A DNA stretch of 64,000 bases from GCA-003244245 sp035714625 (GCA_035714625.1 DASTLT010000170.1:1-64000), one strand, 5' to 3'. Shown: positions 9,388-18,022, counted from the first letter of the stretch. Notes: generated by a model from the sequence alone, not told the origin. Program-made: numbers and translations.

Positions 9388-9555
9388 GGCGACATCATCC
9401 CACTGATGACCCCCCGGCCGATCGTCAGACCCTCGATTGCGTGCCACCGTGGAAAGCTCTGGACGGACCTGCGCTGTGGAGTCCGGTAGCGCCGTTCGTG
9501 GAGCCAACGCCCTACCCGGCGGGGATGCCGGGGGGCCTTGAGGAGGGTGGTCGAG

Positions 9556-10680
9556 ATGGATCGGGCGGTCAGCAGGGCTGATGTGCGGCGGTGGCGGCGT
9601 AATTTCCGCGAGGAGACGGACGGAGCGGCGCTCTACTGGGCGATGGCGGATGGCGAGGCCAGCGCGGAGCTGGCGGAGGTGTACCGCAGGCTGGGCGCGG
9701 TCGAGGCGCGGCACGCGAGCTTATGGTCTGAGCGGTTACGCAGCCACGGTGCCCGGGTGCCTCGGGCGCGACCCTCGCTGCGGGCTCGCGTGCTGGGACT
9801 GCTTGCCCGGCGGTTCGGCGCCGCCGTCGTCGTCCCGGCCGTGGCGCGGGCCGAGCGAGTGGGCCGGACGATGTACGACGATCAGGCGGAGGCGGCGGGA
9901 ACATCGCTGCCGGCCGACGAGCGTTCGCACGCCTTCCTGCTCAGCCAGCTTGGCAGTGGCGTGCCCGGCTCTTCGCTGAACCGTCTCGAGGGCCGGCATC
10001 GGACCCCGGGGGGCAATGCCGTGCGCGCTGCGGTGCTCGGAGCCAACGACGGGCTGCTGTCGAATCTCAGCCTGGTCACCGGGGTGGCCGGCAGCGGGCT
10101 GGGCGGTTCGGTGGTGCTGGTCGTCGGTCTGGCCGGGCTGCTGGCCGGAGCATTCTCGATGGCGCTGGGCGAGTGGGTCTCGGTGCAAAGCTCCCGGGAG
10201 CTGGTGGAGCGGCAGTTAGCGATCGAGGCTGACGAGATCGCGACACTGCCCGACGAGGAGGTCGAGGAACTGCGACTGATCTACCAGGCCCGCGGGCTGC
10301 CCGAGGACGAGGCACGAACGGTGGCCAAGCGCCTGCTGGACGACCCGGACAATGCGCTGGAGGTGATGGCCCGCGAGGAACTCGGTCTTGACCCGGACGA
10401 ACGCGGCGGCAACCCGTGGACCGCGGCGCTGATCTCGTTCCTGCTCTTCACCGTGGGCGCGATCGTGCCGGTGCTGCCTTTCATCTGGCTGGCCGGCCTG
10501 CCGGGGGCGCTGGCCGCCGCCGTCGCGGGCGGCGTCGGGCTGTTCGCGCTCGGCGCGGCGACCACCCTGTTCACCGGACGAGGCCCGCTGCGGGCGGGGC
10601 TGCGGCAGATGCTGTTGGGATTGGCCGCTGCCACGGTGACTTACGGCGTGGGCACCCTGCTGGGAGTGGCCATCACCTGA
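9556..10680 (+). CDS. Ferritin-like/VIT1 fusion, iron or manganese transporter
   Basis: 374 aa. The ATG at 9556 is chosen because AGGAGG (9542-9547) lies eight bases upstream; the open frame to TTG 9538 would contain this ribosome site. Residues 1-135 form a rubrerythrin/ferritin-like helical domain (FREETDGAALYWAMAD; EARHASLWSERL). From about residue 150 there is a VIT1/CCC1-type membrane domain (RAAVLGANDGLLSNLSLVTG, AGAFSMALGEWVSVQSSREL) with five predicted membrane segments and a cytoplasmic charged loop between the second and third. VIT1 proteins move Fe2+/Mn2+ by proton antiport, and the ferritin-like part may capture or oxidise the metal first. Confidence 0.88.
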   Translation: MDRAVSRADVRRWRRNFREETDGAALYWAMADGEASAELAEVYRRLGAVEARHASLWSERLRSHGARVPRARPSLRARVLGLLARRFGAAVVVPAVARAERVGRTMYDDQAEAAGTSLPADERSHAFLLSQLGSGVPGSSLNRLEGRHRTPGGNAVRAAVLGANDGLLSNLSLVTGVAGSGLGGSVVLVVGLAGLLAGAFSMALGEWVSVQSSRELVERQLAIEADEIATLPDEEVEELRLIYQARGLPEDEARTVAKRLLDDPDNALEVMAREELGLDPDERGGNPWTAALISFLLFTVGAIVPVLPFIWLAGLPGALAAAVAGGVGLFALGAATTLFTGRGPLRAGLRQMLLGLAAATVTYGVGTLLGVAIT

Positions 10681-10702
10681 ATTGCACTGCGCATGGCGTG
10701 CC

Positions 10703-10939
10703 GTGGGGACGAGGTGGTGGAAGATCGCCGGCCTGGGCGCGGTCGCGGGTGTCGCGGCGACCGGGGTGTTGATCGCCCGAGAAGAGCACACGCGCCGGGC
10801 GGATACCCCCGACGAGATCCGTGCTCGGCTGCGTGAGCAACGGGTCATCCAGCAAGGAGCGCGTCGCGCAGCGCGGGGAGCCCAAGCGCCTGGAGCGCAC
10901 CCCCAACCTGGCTCCGGTACTGCAGAATGTCGGCTTTGA
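10703..10939 (+). CDS. Small membrane hypothetical protein
   Basis: 78 aa from GTG 10703. One N-terminal membrane helix (WWKIAGLGAVAGVAATGVLI) is followed by REEHTRRADTPDEIRARLRE, a layout common in short actinobacterial membrane proteins. Homologues as remembered end soon after this segment. The last 25 residues here overlap the convergent gene at 10845 and look non-native, so the 3' end may have been altered. Function unknown. Confidence 0.5.
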   Translation: MGTRWWKIAGLGAVAGVAATGVLIAREEHTRRADTPDEIRARLREQRVIQQGARRAARGAQAPGAHPQPGSGTAECRL

Positions 10940-11294
10940 TCGCATCAGTACCGCCGGAGACACATCCTGCGACCGCCCGGGCGATTGACCCAGCCACCGC
11001 GTCGGCAGGCTGGTTGTTATTGATTCCCCGTAGGGTCACGTAGCTCGATGCGAGGCATCCTATCGCTCGGCTGACGAAGGCCACTGCGGGAATTTCCCCG
11101 ATCTGCAATAGTGTCCTCTCGTCCAGCACTCCCTCCTTCTGCAGGCGATTCCGGATCCGCGTCTCGATCCACTGGTGATCACCCGTTGATAAAATGTCGT
11201 CAGGCAGTGCTGCGAGTGCCTGCTCGAGAGCTTCCTGTTCGGACTCTGAGAGGTGCGCGTAAGAAGCGAAGTCTGTTGTTCTTGCGGGCGTCAC
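10845..11294 (-). CDS. Hypothetical protein
   Basis: 149 aa starting at GTG 11294, with GGAGG six bases upstream. The frame is open to 11666, but that extension overlaps the next gene and has no protein character. Mostly helical: residues 10-70 are charged (ESEQEALEQALAALPDDIL), followed by a more hydrophobic, Ala/Gly-rich half (AGSIARAVAGCVSGGTDAIK). No signal peptide or clear motif. The downstream end overlaps the 3' end of the small membrane gene on the other strand. Family not recognised. Confidence 0.55.
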   Translation of the reverse strand: MTPARTTDFASYAHLSESEQEALEQALAALPDDILSTGDHQWIETRIRNRLQKEGVLDERTLLQIGEIPAVAFVSRAIGCLASSYVTLRGINNNQPADAVAGSIARAVAGCVSGGTDAIKADILQYRSQVGGALQALGLPALRDALLAG

Positions 11295-11376
11295 CGTTTG
11301 CCTCCACCGTTGAGATCTGTGACCTGATGCGTGCCGGATCTGGCGGTCTCCTCGCACAGCTTCTTGCCCGCCGGCC

Positions 11377-11742
11377 TCACACCCGAGCCCGTCGAGCCTG
11401 CACAAAGGACCAGACCGCCAGGACAACGAAAACGCCGCACAGGGCCAGGTTGAGCAGCCCCGCCGTGCGTGCGATGTCGGCATGCGCAGAGCCTGCGGCA
11501 GGATGGGCGATGAGTTGCCAGGCCGAGCCCAGCACTCCGAGCAACGCCACCGCCGCAGCAGCGTGCATTGCGTGCCGGCGCGGGGTGCCACCACGCAGGC
11601 CGACGAGCCCCGCGATGGCAAGCCCCAGGCCGAGCACCGCGGGGATGAGCGCGGTCGGGCTGGCACCGGGCCCGGAAGCCGTGTAAGCCCAACCTCCCAC
11701 CAGGATCAGCACGATCCCGATGACGATCGCGATCTTGGACAA
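11377..11742 (-). CDS. Four-helix membrane hypothetical protein
   Basis: 121 aa with start TTG 11742, chosen because GGGAGG lies nine bases upstream; the frame runs on to 11982 but without coding character. Four hydrophobic segments are visible (IAIVIGIVLILVGGWAYTA; ALIPAVLGLGLAIAGLVGL; AAAAVALLGVLGSAWQLIA; LLNLALCGVFVVLAVWSFV), and the C-terminus is basic (QARRARV). It lies 82 bp upstream of the hypothetical gene ending at 10845, same direction, possibly one operon. Function unknown. Confidence 0.65.
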   Translation of the reverse strand: MSKIAIVIGIVLILVGGWAYTASGPGASPTALIPAVLGLGLAIAGLVGLRGGTPRRHAMHAAAAVALLGVLGSAWQLIAHPAAGSAHADIARTAGLLNLALCGVFVVLAVWSFVQARRARV

Positions 11743-11878
11743 GGGAACTGACCTCCCACTCGGAAGACGGGTGCCACACCAGTGTTCCGCATCTGCGATC
11801 CATGCCGCCGGTCCGGGGTCGGTGCGTGCCGAGCGGTGGTACGGCCCAGTGCGGGCGGCTGACGGCCGACGACTCGTT

Positions 11879-12598
11879 TCAGGGTTGGGCTGGTGCTGGT
11901 CCGACGGGGGCGTCGGCGAGGTGCGCGATGCACAAGTGCGGGGTGACGAACGACTCAAGGCCGACAGCCTCGACCGGGGCATCCAGGTTGGCGACGGTCT
12001 GCTTGAGCAGGCCGAGGTGCATCGCGCAGACCACGTTGGGGTGCACGGTGGCGACGGCGCGGAACGGGCAGGCGTGCAGCAGGATCCGATGTTGTGGTCC
12101 GTCCCGGTTCAGTTCTGGCTCGAAACCGAGTTCGGCGAACATCGCGACCACTCGACGGACGGCCTCGTCGGCGGAGCCTGCAGCGCATGGCTGGGTAGAT
12201 CGCCGGTGACGGCGGGCGAAGGCGCGGCCCGCCTCCTCGGCTAACCCTGTGGAGCTCTCGTTGCTGACCGCGAGGTAGCTGGCGAGGATATCGGTGAGCA
12301 GTCGCAGGCCATCCGGATTCTGGCTGCCTGCGCCGTCCGTGGTTGCGGTGTAGACAACTCGGGGCCGTCCGGAGCCACCACGGGGGTCGGGTCGACTGCA
12401 GACGAGTCCGGCATCGACCAGGATCCTGAGGTGGAAGCGCACCGTGTTCGGATGCAGAGCGCGCTGTGCCGCGATCTGCTGGACATCGAGCGGGGTGTCG
12501 CTGCCCCGCAGTAACTCGAGGATGCGGACCCGGCTGAGGGCGGCTAGCGCCCCGTGGGTCCTGCTGCGCTCCCTCGCGGGGTCGCTCCTGGCCGACAT
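11879..12598 (-). CDS. SufR-like winged-helix regulator
   Basis: 239 aa, ATG start. Residues 15-80 form an ArsR/DeoR-type winged helix (SRVRILELLRGSDTPLDVQQ...HPNTVRFHLRILVDAGLV). The C-terminal half has HACPFRAVATVHPNVVCAMH and a later Cys in PHLCIAHL. This Cys pattern, with the HP-VC box, resembles SufR-type repressors that sense iron-sulfur clusters. It is transcribed divergently from two SIS-domain genes. The 72-bp gap between them holds an 18-bp tandem repeat that is the likely operator. Cluster binding and target are inference; a cluster-free ArsR-like regulator is the alternative. Confidence 0.72.
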   Translation of the reverse strand: MSARSDPARERSRTHGALAALSRVRILELLRGSDTPLDVQQIAAQRALHPNTVRFHLRILVDAGLVCSRPDPRGGSGRPRVVYTATTDGAGSQNPDGLRLLTDILASYLAVSNESSTGLAEEAGRAFARRHRRSTQPCAAGSADEAVRRVVAMFAELGFEPELNRDGPQHRILLHACPFRAVATVHPNVVCAMHLGLLKQTVANLDAPVEAVGLESFVTPHLCIAHLADAPVGPAPAQP

Positions 12599-12609
12599 GT
12601 CGAGAAGAT

Positions 12610-12645
12610 ACTACGACTATAGTAAGAACTATGACTATGGTAAGA
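12610..12645. promoter_or_regulatory. 18-bp tandem direct repeat, candidate operator
   Basis: Two adjacent copies, ACTACGACTATAGTAAGA (12610-12627) and ACTATGACTATGGTAAGA (12628-12645), match at 16 of 18 positions. The first also contains the inverted pair TACTA/TAGTA. They fill the AT-rich middle of the 72-bp gap between the SufR-like regulator and the first SIS gene, so a dimer bound at each copy could control both promoters. The repeat is seen directly; the regulator assignment is inference. Confidence 0.6.
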
Positions 12646-12670
12646 AACTCCTCGACAGGAGAGGCGGGCG

Positions 12671-13291
12671 GTGATGGTCGCCAAGTTGGCGGGTACCCAG
12701 GTAGATCCGGTCTTCGCGGGACGGACGGAGGCAACCAGTGCCCTTGGTCAGGACGCTGAGGCGGTGGCCAGGACCTGTTATGACATGGCCTTGCGTTTCC
12801 ACCGCGGCGGCAAGTTGGTGTGCTTCGGCAACGGGTCGGCAGCCGCCGACGCCGCGCACATCGTGGTGGAGTTCGTGCACCCGGTCATCGTGGGGAAACG
12901 GGCCCTGCCCGCAGTGTCGCTGGCCAACGACGTCGCGACGCTGAGTGGGATCACCCGGCTGAGCGGATTCGAGGACAGCTTCGCCGCCCCGCTGCGGCTG
13001 CATGCAGCGGCGGAGGACATCGCGTTGGGCATCTCGGCGGATGGTGACTGCGACAACGTGGCTCGCGCGCTGTGCGTTGCCCGGGACGCGGGTCTGCTGA
13101 CGGTGGCGCTGGTCGGCGGCGACGGGGGTCGGATCGCCCGGATTGCCGGGCTGGACCACGTTCTGATCGCGCGCTCCACCGATCCCCGAGTGGTCAAGGA
13201 GGTCCAGGTCACCACCTATCACGTGCTGTGGGAGCTAGTGCACGTCTTCTTCGAACAACCTGGGGTACTCGAGCCGAGAGTTGTGCCGTGA
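12671..13291 (+). CDS. SIS-domain phosphosugar isomerase, GmhA-like
   Basis: 206 aa. GTG 12671 or ATG 12674 could start it; AGGAG about ten bases upstream suits either. The SIS fold is clear: LVCFGNGSAAADAAHIVVEF with a sugar-phosphate loop, a central ISADGDCDNVARAL segment and a C-terminal EVQVTTYHVLWELVHVFFE. GmhA-type enzymes isomerise sedoheptulose 7-phosphate. The usual GNGGSAADA and SGNS signatures are relaxed here (GNGSAAAD; SADGDCDN), so the substrate may differ. Followed 49 bp later by a paralogue, and headed by the repeat shared with the SufR-like gene. Confidence 0.78.
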   Translation: MMVAKLAGTQVDPVFAGRTEATSALGQDAEAVARTCYDMALRFHRGGKLVCFGNGSAAADAAHIVVEFVHPVIVGKRALPAVSLANDVATLSGITRLSGFEDSFAAPLRLHAAAEDIALGISADGDCDNVARALCVARDAGLLTVALVGGDGGRIARIAGLDHVLIARSTDPRVVKEVQVTTYHVLWELVHVFFEQPGVLEPRVVP

Positions 13292-13340
13292 GCGCGCTGG
13301 CCTGCCTCACCGACCCGATCATCTGCCCGGAGGTGTCGTC

Positions 13341-13988
13341 ATGAGCGGTGTGGAGTCGCTGTACCCGTTCCTCTACTCGGGTGTGTCGGACGTCGATGCG
13401 GTGCTCGCCGAGGTCTGCCGGTCGACGGCTGAGAAGACCGCGGAGATCACCCGTTTGCGCGGTGAAGTGCTGGAACTCTACCGTGATCGACTCGCCGAGT
13501 GCGGCACCGCGATGGCCCGATCCTTCGCCGCTGGGGGCCGGTTGTTCACCTTCGGCAACGGGGGGAGCAGCACCGACGCCCAAGCCGTTGCCGAGCTTTT
13601 CCAGAACCCTGGTCCGGCTGGTCGTCCGTTGCCTGCGACGGCGCTGACCACCGACGTCGCGGTGCTCAGCGCGCTGGCCAACGATGTCTCCTTCGATGTG
13701 GTCTTCGCCCGACCGCTGGCCGCCAACGGGCACGCGGGGGACATCGCGCTGGGCTTGTCCACCAGCGGCGGGTCAGCGAACGTCCTGCGCGGCTTCGATG
13801 AAGCCGCCCGCCGCGGGATGCTCACCATCGGACTGGCCGGCTACGACGGCGGCAAGATGGCCGAGACCGACAGCATCGAGCACCTGTTCGTCATGCCGTC
13901 GTCCTCGGTGCACCGCATTCAGGAGGCGCAGACCACGACTTACCACGTGCTCTGGGAACTCACCCAGGTGGCGCTGGGGCAATCTTGA
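13341..13988 (+). CDS. SIS-domain phosphosugar isomerase, GmhA-like paralogue
   Basis: 215 aa with ATG 13341, preceded by GGAGG at suitable distance. The motif LFTFGNGGSSTDAQAVAELF and GLSTSGGSANVLRGFDEA are close to the canonical GmhA phosphate loops, better conserved than in the upstream copy. The C-terminus EAQTTTYHVLWELTQVAL matches the upstream gene, showing a tandem duplication that has diverged. The pair could form a heteromer, one subunit catalytic and one regulatory; that is inference. Confidence 0.82.
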   Translation: MSGVESLYPFLYSGVSDVDAVLAEVCRSTAEKTAEITRLRGEVLELYRDRLAECGTAMARSFAAGGRLFTFGNGGSSTDAQAVAELFQNPGPAGRPLPATALTTDVAVLSALANDVSFDVVFARPLAANGHAGDIALGLSTSGGSANVLRGFDEAARRGMLTIGLAGYDGGKMAETDSIEHLFVMPSSSVHRIQEAQTTTYHVLWELTQVALGQS

Positions 13989-14056
13989 TCATACATGCGG
14001 TGGGTGCACGGCTCGCGCCAGGGGGAGGGCGCCGGTCCTGCCCTGAGAATGCGGCA

Positions 14057-14728
14057 ATGTCGCGCCGACTCTTGCCCCTGCTCGCGCTGCTCGCCGTGTT
14101 GTGCAGCACGCTGCTCACCTCCTGCGGGCAGCGGGAGGAAAGCTTGCCCCCGGCTGCCGGCCTGCTGGCCGAGTCGGCCGCGGCGATGCGGACCGTGACC
14201 AGTACCAGGGTTGACCTCGACGTCCACGGTGAGCTGCCGGGAGTGCCGCTGAAGTCCGCCGCGGGCCAGCTCACCAGGGAAGGCGCGGCCCAGGGAACCG
14301 CATCGCTGGACATGGGGGAGCAACCGTTCGAGGTGGATTTCATCATCCTCGGTCAGGAGCTGTACCTGCGGGGCCCGACCGGCGGGTTCCGGAAGCTGGC
14401 CACGTCCTCGGCCTTCCTCGTCTACAACCCCACAGTGATCCTGGATCCGAACCGGGGCATCGCAGCAGTCCTGGCCAGTGGTACCGAGGCGAGCACCGAG
14501 GCCCGCGAGCCGGTCGGCGGGGTGGACAGCTACCGGGTGCAGGCCAAGTTCCCCCGGCAGTCGCTCGACAAGCTGGTGCCCGGGTATACCCCGGATTCGG
14601 TCAGCCGGGTGTGGATTGCCGCCGCTGGCTTCCGCCTGGTGCAGGCCGAGTTCCCGACCACCGGCGGCACGGTCAGCTTCCGGTTCTCCAACTACAATGC
14701 CCCAGCCGATATCAGGCCGCCGGCTTAA
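14057..14728 (+). CDS. LppX/LprAFG-family lipoprotein
   Basis: 223 aa. Start ATG 14057 gives a proper signal peptide, basic MSRR then a hydrophobic run and lipobox LLTSC, so the protein is exported and lipid-anchored at Cys near residue 21. The mature part (AESAAAMRTVTSTRVDLDVHGELPG; QELYLRGPTGGFRKL; GGVDSYRVQAKFPRQSLDKLVPG) follows the LppX/LprG fold, a half-barrel with a hydrophobic pocket that carries lipids across the cell envelope. Its stop overlaps the stop of the convergent GNAT gene by four bases. Confidence 0.85.
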   Translation: MSRRLLPLLALLAVLCSTLLTSCGQREESLPPAAGLLAESAAAMRTVTSTRVDLDVHGELPGVPLKSAAGQLTREGAAQGTASLDMGEQPFEVDFIILGQELYLRGPTGGFRKLATSSAFLVYNPTVILDPNRGIAAVLASGTEASTEAREPVGGVDSYRVQAKFPRQSLDKLVPGYTPDSVSRVWIAAAGFRLVQAEFPTTGGTVSFRFSNYNAPADIRPPA

Positions 14729-15339
14729 GGCCCGGCAGGCGCGCAGCGGAGATGACGCAGGTTTCCGAGTTCTTTGACCATCACATCGAACACCGGTGAG
14801 CCCGGCACCGGGTTGCGCTTCTGGGCAACTTTGCACCAGCCCCACTTGGCATAGGCAGCCTGGGCGGCGTCGGCGGCCGGCAGTGCCAGCAGGGTCGCCC
14901 GCTCTTCCTGGCGCTCCTGCAGCAGCCGGGCGTGGAGTGTCTCGGCAACGTGCTTCCTTCGCCACGGCCGCCGTACCAGGAGTTCCACCAGCGCGAAGGT
15001 CCGGCCCGGGTATTCCCGGGTCAGGGCCTCTGGCAAAGGGGTATCCAAGCGCTGCCACCAGGTGGTGGTCGGGGCAAGGGGCACCCCGAAGCCATAGGCA
15101 ACAAGCTGGTCACCACACCGTGCTTCAACAAGACTGAAGCCCGCACTCCGGCGCTGCCTGGCGAAGGGGTCGCTGAACAGCTCCGATTGCTCTACACCCC
15201 ATTCGTAGGGGGGCTCGGCATAGACCTCACGATACAAGGCGATCAGCTCGTCCATGTGCCGCGCTACCTCATCGGCACTCACCCGCCGGAAGTCAACCCC
15301 TGCAGGCGCCGGCACTGTCTCGCTTCGCATCGCAGCCAA
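14725..15339 (-). CDS. GNAT-family N-acetyltransferase
   Basis: 204 aa. The acetyl-CoA fold is visible in VAYGFGVPL, FALVELLVRRPWRRKHVAETL (strand 4, then a pyrophosphate loop RRPWRRKHVA, a variant of the Q/RxxGxG/A site) and ATLLALPAADAAQAAYAKWGW. The N-terminal half (ALYREVYAEPPYEWG) resembles other actinobacterial GNATs of unknown target. The substrate cannot be told. Convergent with the lipoprotein gene. Confidence 0.75.
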   Translation of the reverse strand: MAAMRSETVPAPAGVDFRRVSADEVARHMDELIALYREVYAEPPYEWGVEQSELFSDPFARQRRSAGFSLVEARCGDQLVAYGFGVPLAPTTTWWQRLDTPLPEALTREYPGRTFALVELLVRRPWRRKHVAETLHARLLQERQEERATLLALPAADAAQAAYAKWGWCKVAQKRNPVPGSPVFDVMVKELGNLRHLRCAPAGP

Positions 15340-15363
15340 GCATAGCGCCCATGCTGGCGGCGC

Positions 15364-15591
15364 TCATGCCGCCAACGGCTGGCCGGTGCCAGCGGACGCG
15401 GTGGGGTCGGGCCCCGTGGGGTTGCCCGGCAGCGGGTGGTACCGCCGGCTCTCCCGGGTAGTGGCAGGAGTGTCACACTGCCAGCGCCACGTGCCGCAAT
15501 GCACTCGCACGGCGCCGGTTGCGGTCTCGGCCACGACGGTGGGCTGCCCGCAGGTGAGGCAGGCGAGGGCGACCGGGTGTGGGAACCGCAT
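15364..15591 (-). CDS. Small Cys-containing protein, possible zinc ribbon
   Basis: 75 aa from ATG 15591, with GGGGAGG upstream at good spacing; the frame runs further upstream but without a comparable start. ACLTCGQPTVV and VHCGTWRWQC supply four cysteines in a CxxC...C...C spacing, consistent with a small zinc-binding fold. The C-terminal half is Pro/Gly-rich and probably disordered. Family not recognised. Confidence 0.5.
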   Translation of the reverse strand: MRFPHPVALACLTCGQPTVVAETATGAVRVHCGTWRWQCDTPATTRESRRYHPLPGNPTGPDPTASAGTGQPLAA

Positions 15592-15722
15592 CAGACCACC
15601 TCCCCAACCTCTCGTTCGCCACGCGCTTCGTGCGGCGTGGGCGCTTACCGACTGTCCACTGTGATGAGAACCGGGAGCTGATCCTTGATACCTCGGTAGG
15701 TGCTCGTGATCAGTGTGCCCGG

Positions 15723-16889
15723 TCACGGTTGGAAGATGGCGCTGAGCCGGTGACAGAGGGCATCGACGTCGTCCTCGTCATGGTAGATGCCGAAGCCGAA
15801 ACGCAGCCGATCGTCACGATGGTCGGTGGTCACCTTACGGGCCCGTAGCCGCTGCCTGATCGCGCCCGCGTCGGGAAGGCGGAAGGTCAGAAAATTTCCC
15901 CGTCCGGGGATCTCCGGGGGTGGCACCAGCGTGCGGTGGCCGAGTCCAGGTATCTGCAGGGCGTCAAGCCGGTCAAGGAAGCGGGCCTGCAACCTGCGAA
16001 CCCGGGCGTGGATCACCGGCACCGACAGTCCCAGCTCGTCGAGCAGCCGCTGGGCGGCGTTGAAGCGGTACAGCCCGGTCGCATCGAACGTCGCGCCGAG
16101 GAACCGGGCGGCGTCCTGCTGGTAGCTCACCTGCCCGGACGGCCCGATGAGCTCGGCGAAGCCGGCGAACCAGCCCGTGTTGACTGGACGCTCGCCATAC
16201 CCGGGCGGGCAGTGCAGGAAGCAGGCGCCCTCGCCGGCCATCGCGTACTTGTAGCCCCCGGCCAGGTAGAAGGCGCGGTTCGCGATAGCGGCAAGGTCGG
16301 TCGGCAGCGCCATGAACCCGTGGTAGCCGTCGACGACCACGAACGTCTCATCGGCCGGCACGGCGGCGATGACCGCCGCGAGGTCGGAGACCGCGAACCC
16401 CGAGTTGAAGTGCACCTGGCTGAAGAACACCAGGTCGTGGCCGCCCCGGGCGGTGGAGTGCCGCAGCCGCTGGGTAAAGGTGTCGAACGGCTCGGCCGCC
16501 ACCCGGTCGACGACCGCGAGCCCGGCCTCCTCCAGCCGGCGCACCTGCCGGGCGAAGCTGTGGAACTCGCTGTCGGTGGTCAGGATCCGGGTCGGCACCG
16601 GCAGGCAGGACAGCAGCCGCAGCACCAGGTCGTGAGTGCTGGGGGCAAACGTGACGGTCGCGGGGTCGGGCAGGCCTAGCTGGCCCGCGACGTGCCTGCC
16701 GGCTTCCGGCAGCACCGTGCCCAGCAGCAGGTCCCATTTGTCGTCGTGCAGTGCGGCGGCATCGAGCCAGGCGCGCTGCTGCGCCTCGAACGTCACGTCC
16801 GGCCAGGGGTGGTGGCTGTGCGCGGCGACGTGCAACCGCTCCGGATCCGGGGCGAGGAAGCGGGTGAAGTGCCGCTTGTAGCTGATCAC
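15723..16889 (-). CDS. Class V aminotransferase, kynureninase-like
   Basis: 388 aa; the GTG start overlaps the stop of the upstream amidohydrolase (GTGA). PLP fold type I: VVVDGYHGFMALPTDL holds the cofactor-binding Asp, and YLAGGYKYAMAGEGACFLHC holds the Schiff-base Lys. The N-terminus (LHVAAHSHHPWPDVT) is like kynureninase and related NifS-group lyases. Expected chemistry is C-C or C-N cleavage on an amino acid, but the substrate is unknown. Last gene of a three-gene overlapped operon with an amidohydrolase and a HesB-like protein, suggesting one small catabolic or maturation pathway. Confidence 0.8.
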   Translation of the reverse strand: MISYKRHFTRFLAPDPERLHVAAHSHHPWPDVTFEAQQRAWLDAAALHDDKWDLLLGTVLPEAGRHVAGQLGLPDPATVTFAPSTHDLVLRLLSCLPVPTRILTTDSEFHSFARQVRRLEEAGLAVVDRVAAEPFDTFTQRLRHSTARGGHDLVFFSQVHFNSGFAVSDLAAVIAAVPADETFVVVDGYHGFMALPTDLAAIANRAFYLAGGYKYAMAGEGACFLHCPPGYGERPVNTGWFAGFAELIGPSGQVSYQQDAARFLGATFDATGLYRFNAAQRLLDELGLSVPVIHARVRRLQARFLDRLDALQIPGLGHRTLVPPPEIPGRGNFLTFRLPDAGAIRQRLRARKVTTDHRDDRLRFGFGIYHDEDDVDALCHRLSAIFQP

Positions 16890-18022
16890 CGCTGGTCCAG
16901 CCGGTAGACCCGATGCGCGTTGCCCGCGCCCACCATGGTCGCCACGCGCACCGCGTCAGCACAGGACCACTCCCCGGCCTGCACCCACTCGCCGAGGATG
17001 CTGGCCATAGCCTGCCGCCACAACACGGCACCGAGGTAATGCAGCTCGGCCGGCCCCCACCCGTCGGAGGAGAAGAGCAGTTTGCCGAACGGGGCGACTT
17101 CCAGCGACTCCGCGACGATCGCCCGGCAGCGCGCCCCGGTGTAGTTCACCGCCAGACCGACGTCGAGGTAGACGTGCGGGTACACGTGGGCGAGATACCC
17201 GGCCGTGCGGTGGTAGGGGTAACAGTGCAGCAGCAGCACCGGGACCTGCCGGTGCTGCACCCGGCGCAGGAACTCGGTCATCAGTGAGGGGTCGCAGCGG
17301 TGCAGGGTGAGGTCGGGATCTCCGTACCCGACGTGGAACTGCAGCGGGAGGCCGCGCTCGACGCCCATCCACAGCAGGTGACGCAGCAGCACCGGATCGC
17401 TCAGCCGTACCTCACCGGTCTCCCGTCGCCGCAGCCACCGTCCGGCGGCGCGGCGCACCTCGCGACCGGCAGGTGGGTCCGGGTCGAAGTCCAGGCCGTA
17501 CCGGTAGGCGATGATCGACTTGAGCCCGACCGCGTGCCGGGTCCGTTCGTCGAGGGCCGTGGCGAACCGGTCGGCGAACCGGTCCGCGCCGACCCCGCTG
17601 TCGGCCACCCCTTCGGCCACCGATTCCAGCCGCACGATCTCGGCTGCGGTTCCGCCGGAGGCCGCCGCCATCTGCGGCGGCGTCAGGGTCTGCTGCGCCC
17701 GGTAGCCGGTCTCGACCAGAAACCAGCCCACCCCGCTTGCGCCGAGCAGCCGGCGGGTGACCTCCGGCGCACCGAGTTCTCGGCGGCGGGCGAGGTAGGT
17801 GGCCGCGTCGGTGTGCGGGGGCAGATCAAGCACCGGGGCACACCAGCGGCGCACGGCGAAACCCAGTTGGGAGTCCAGATGGGTGGTCCCCGCCGGCGGT
17901 GGCCACCCGGACTCGGTGAGCCCAGCCTCGAACGCAGCCGGCTCCAGATCATCCTTCGCAGCGCCGTGCACATGGTGGTCCACCAGGCGCAGGGCCTGCA
18001 GAGCGGCCGGCAGGTGCGTCAC
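16886..18022 (-). CDS. Amidohydrolase-family TIM-barrel protein
   Basis: 378 aa with a GTG start inside the stop of the HesB-like gene (GTGA overlap). Metal-ligand motifs of amidohydrolase family 2 are in place: RLVDHHVHG near residue 15, LQFHVGYGD, VLLLHCYPYHR and KLLFSSDGWGPAE near the C-terminus. The layout is like the N-terminal amidohydrolase part of FluG and related hydrolases or decarboxylases. It overlaps the aminotransferase gene downstream by four bases, so the two enzymes are made together. Substrate unknown. Confidence 0.82.
   Translation of the reverse strand: MTHLPAALQALRLVDHHVHGAAKDDLEPAAFEAGLTESGWPPPAGTTHLDSQLGFAVRRWCAPVLDLPPHTDAATYLARRRELGAPEVTRRLLGASGVGWFLVETGYRAQQTLTPPQMAAASGGTAAEIVRLESVAEGVADSGVGADRFADRFATALDERTRHAVGLKSIIAYRYGLDFDPDPPAGREVRRAAGRWLRRRETGEVRLSDPVLLRHLLWMGVERGLPLQFHVGYGDPDLTLHRCDPSLMTEFLRRVQHRQVPVLLLHCYPYHRTAGYLAHVYPHVYLDVGLAVNYTGARCRAIVAESLEVAPFGKLLFSSDGWGPAELHYLGAVLWRQAMASILGEWVQAGEWSCADAVRVATMVGAGNAHRVYRLDQR

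Noticed and set aside
8437..9714. 425-aa version of the LigD-type polymerase
   Set aside because: The extra N-terminus overlaps the divergent ferritin/VIT1 gene and is unlike any PolDom; GTG 9387 gives a normal domain length.
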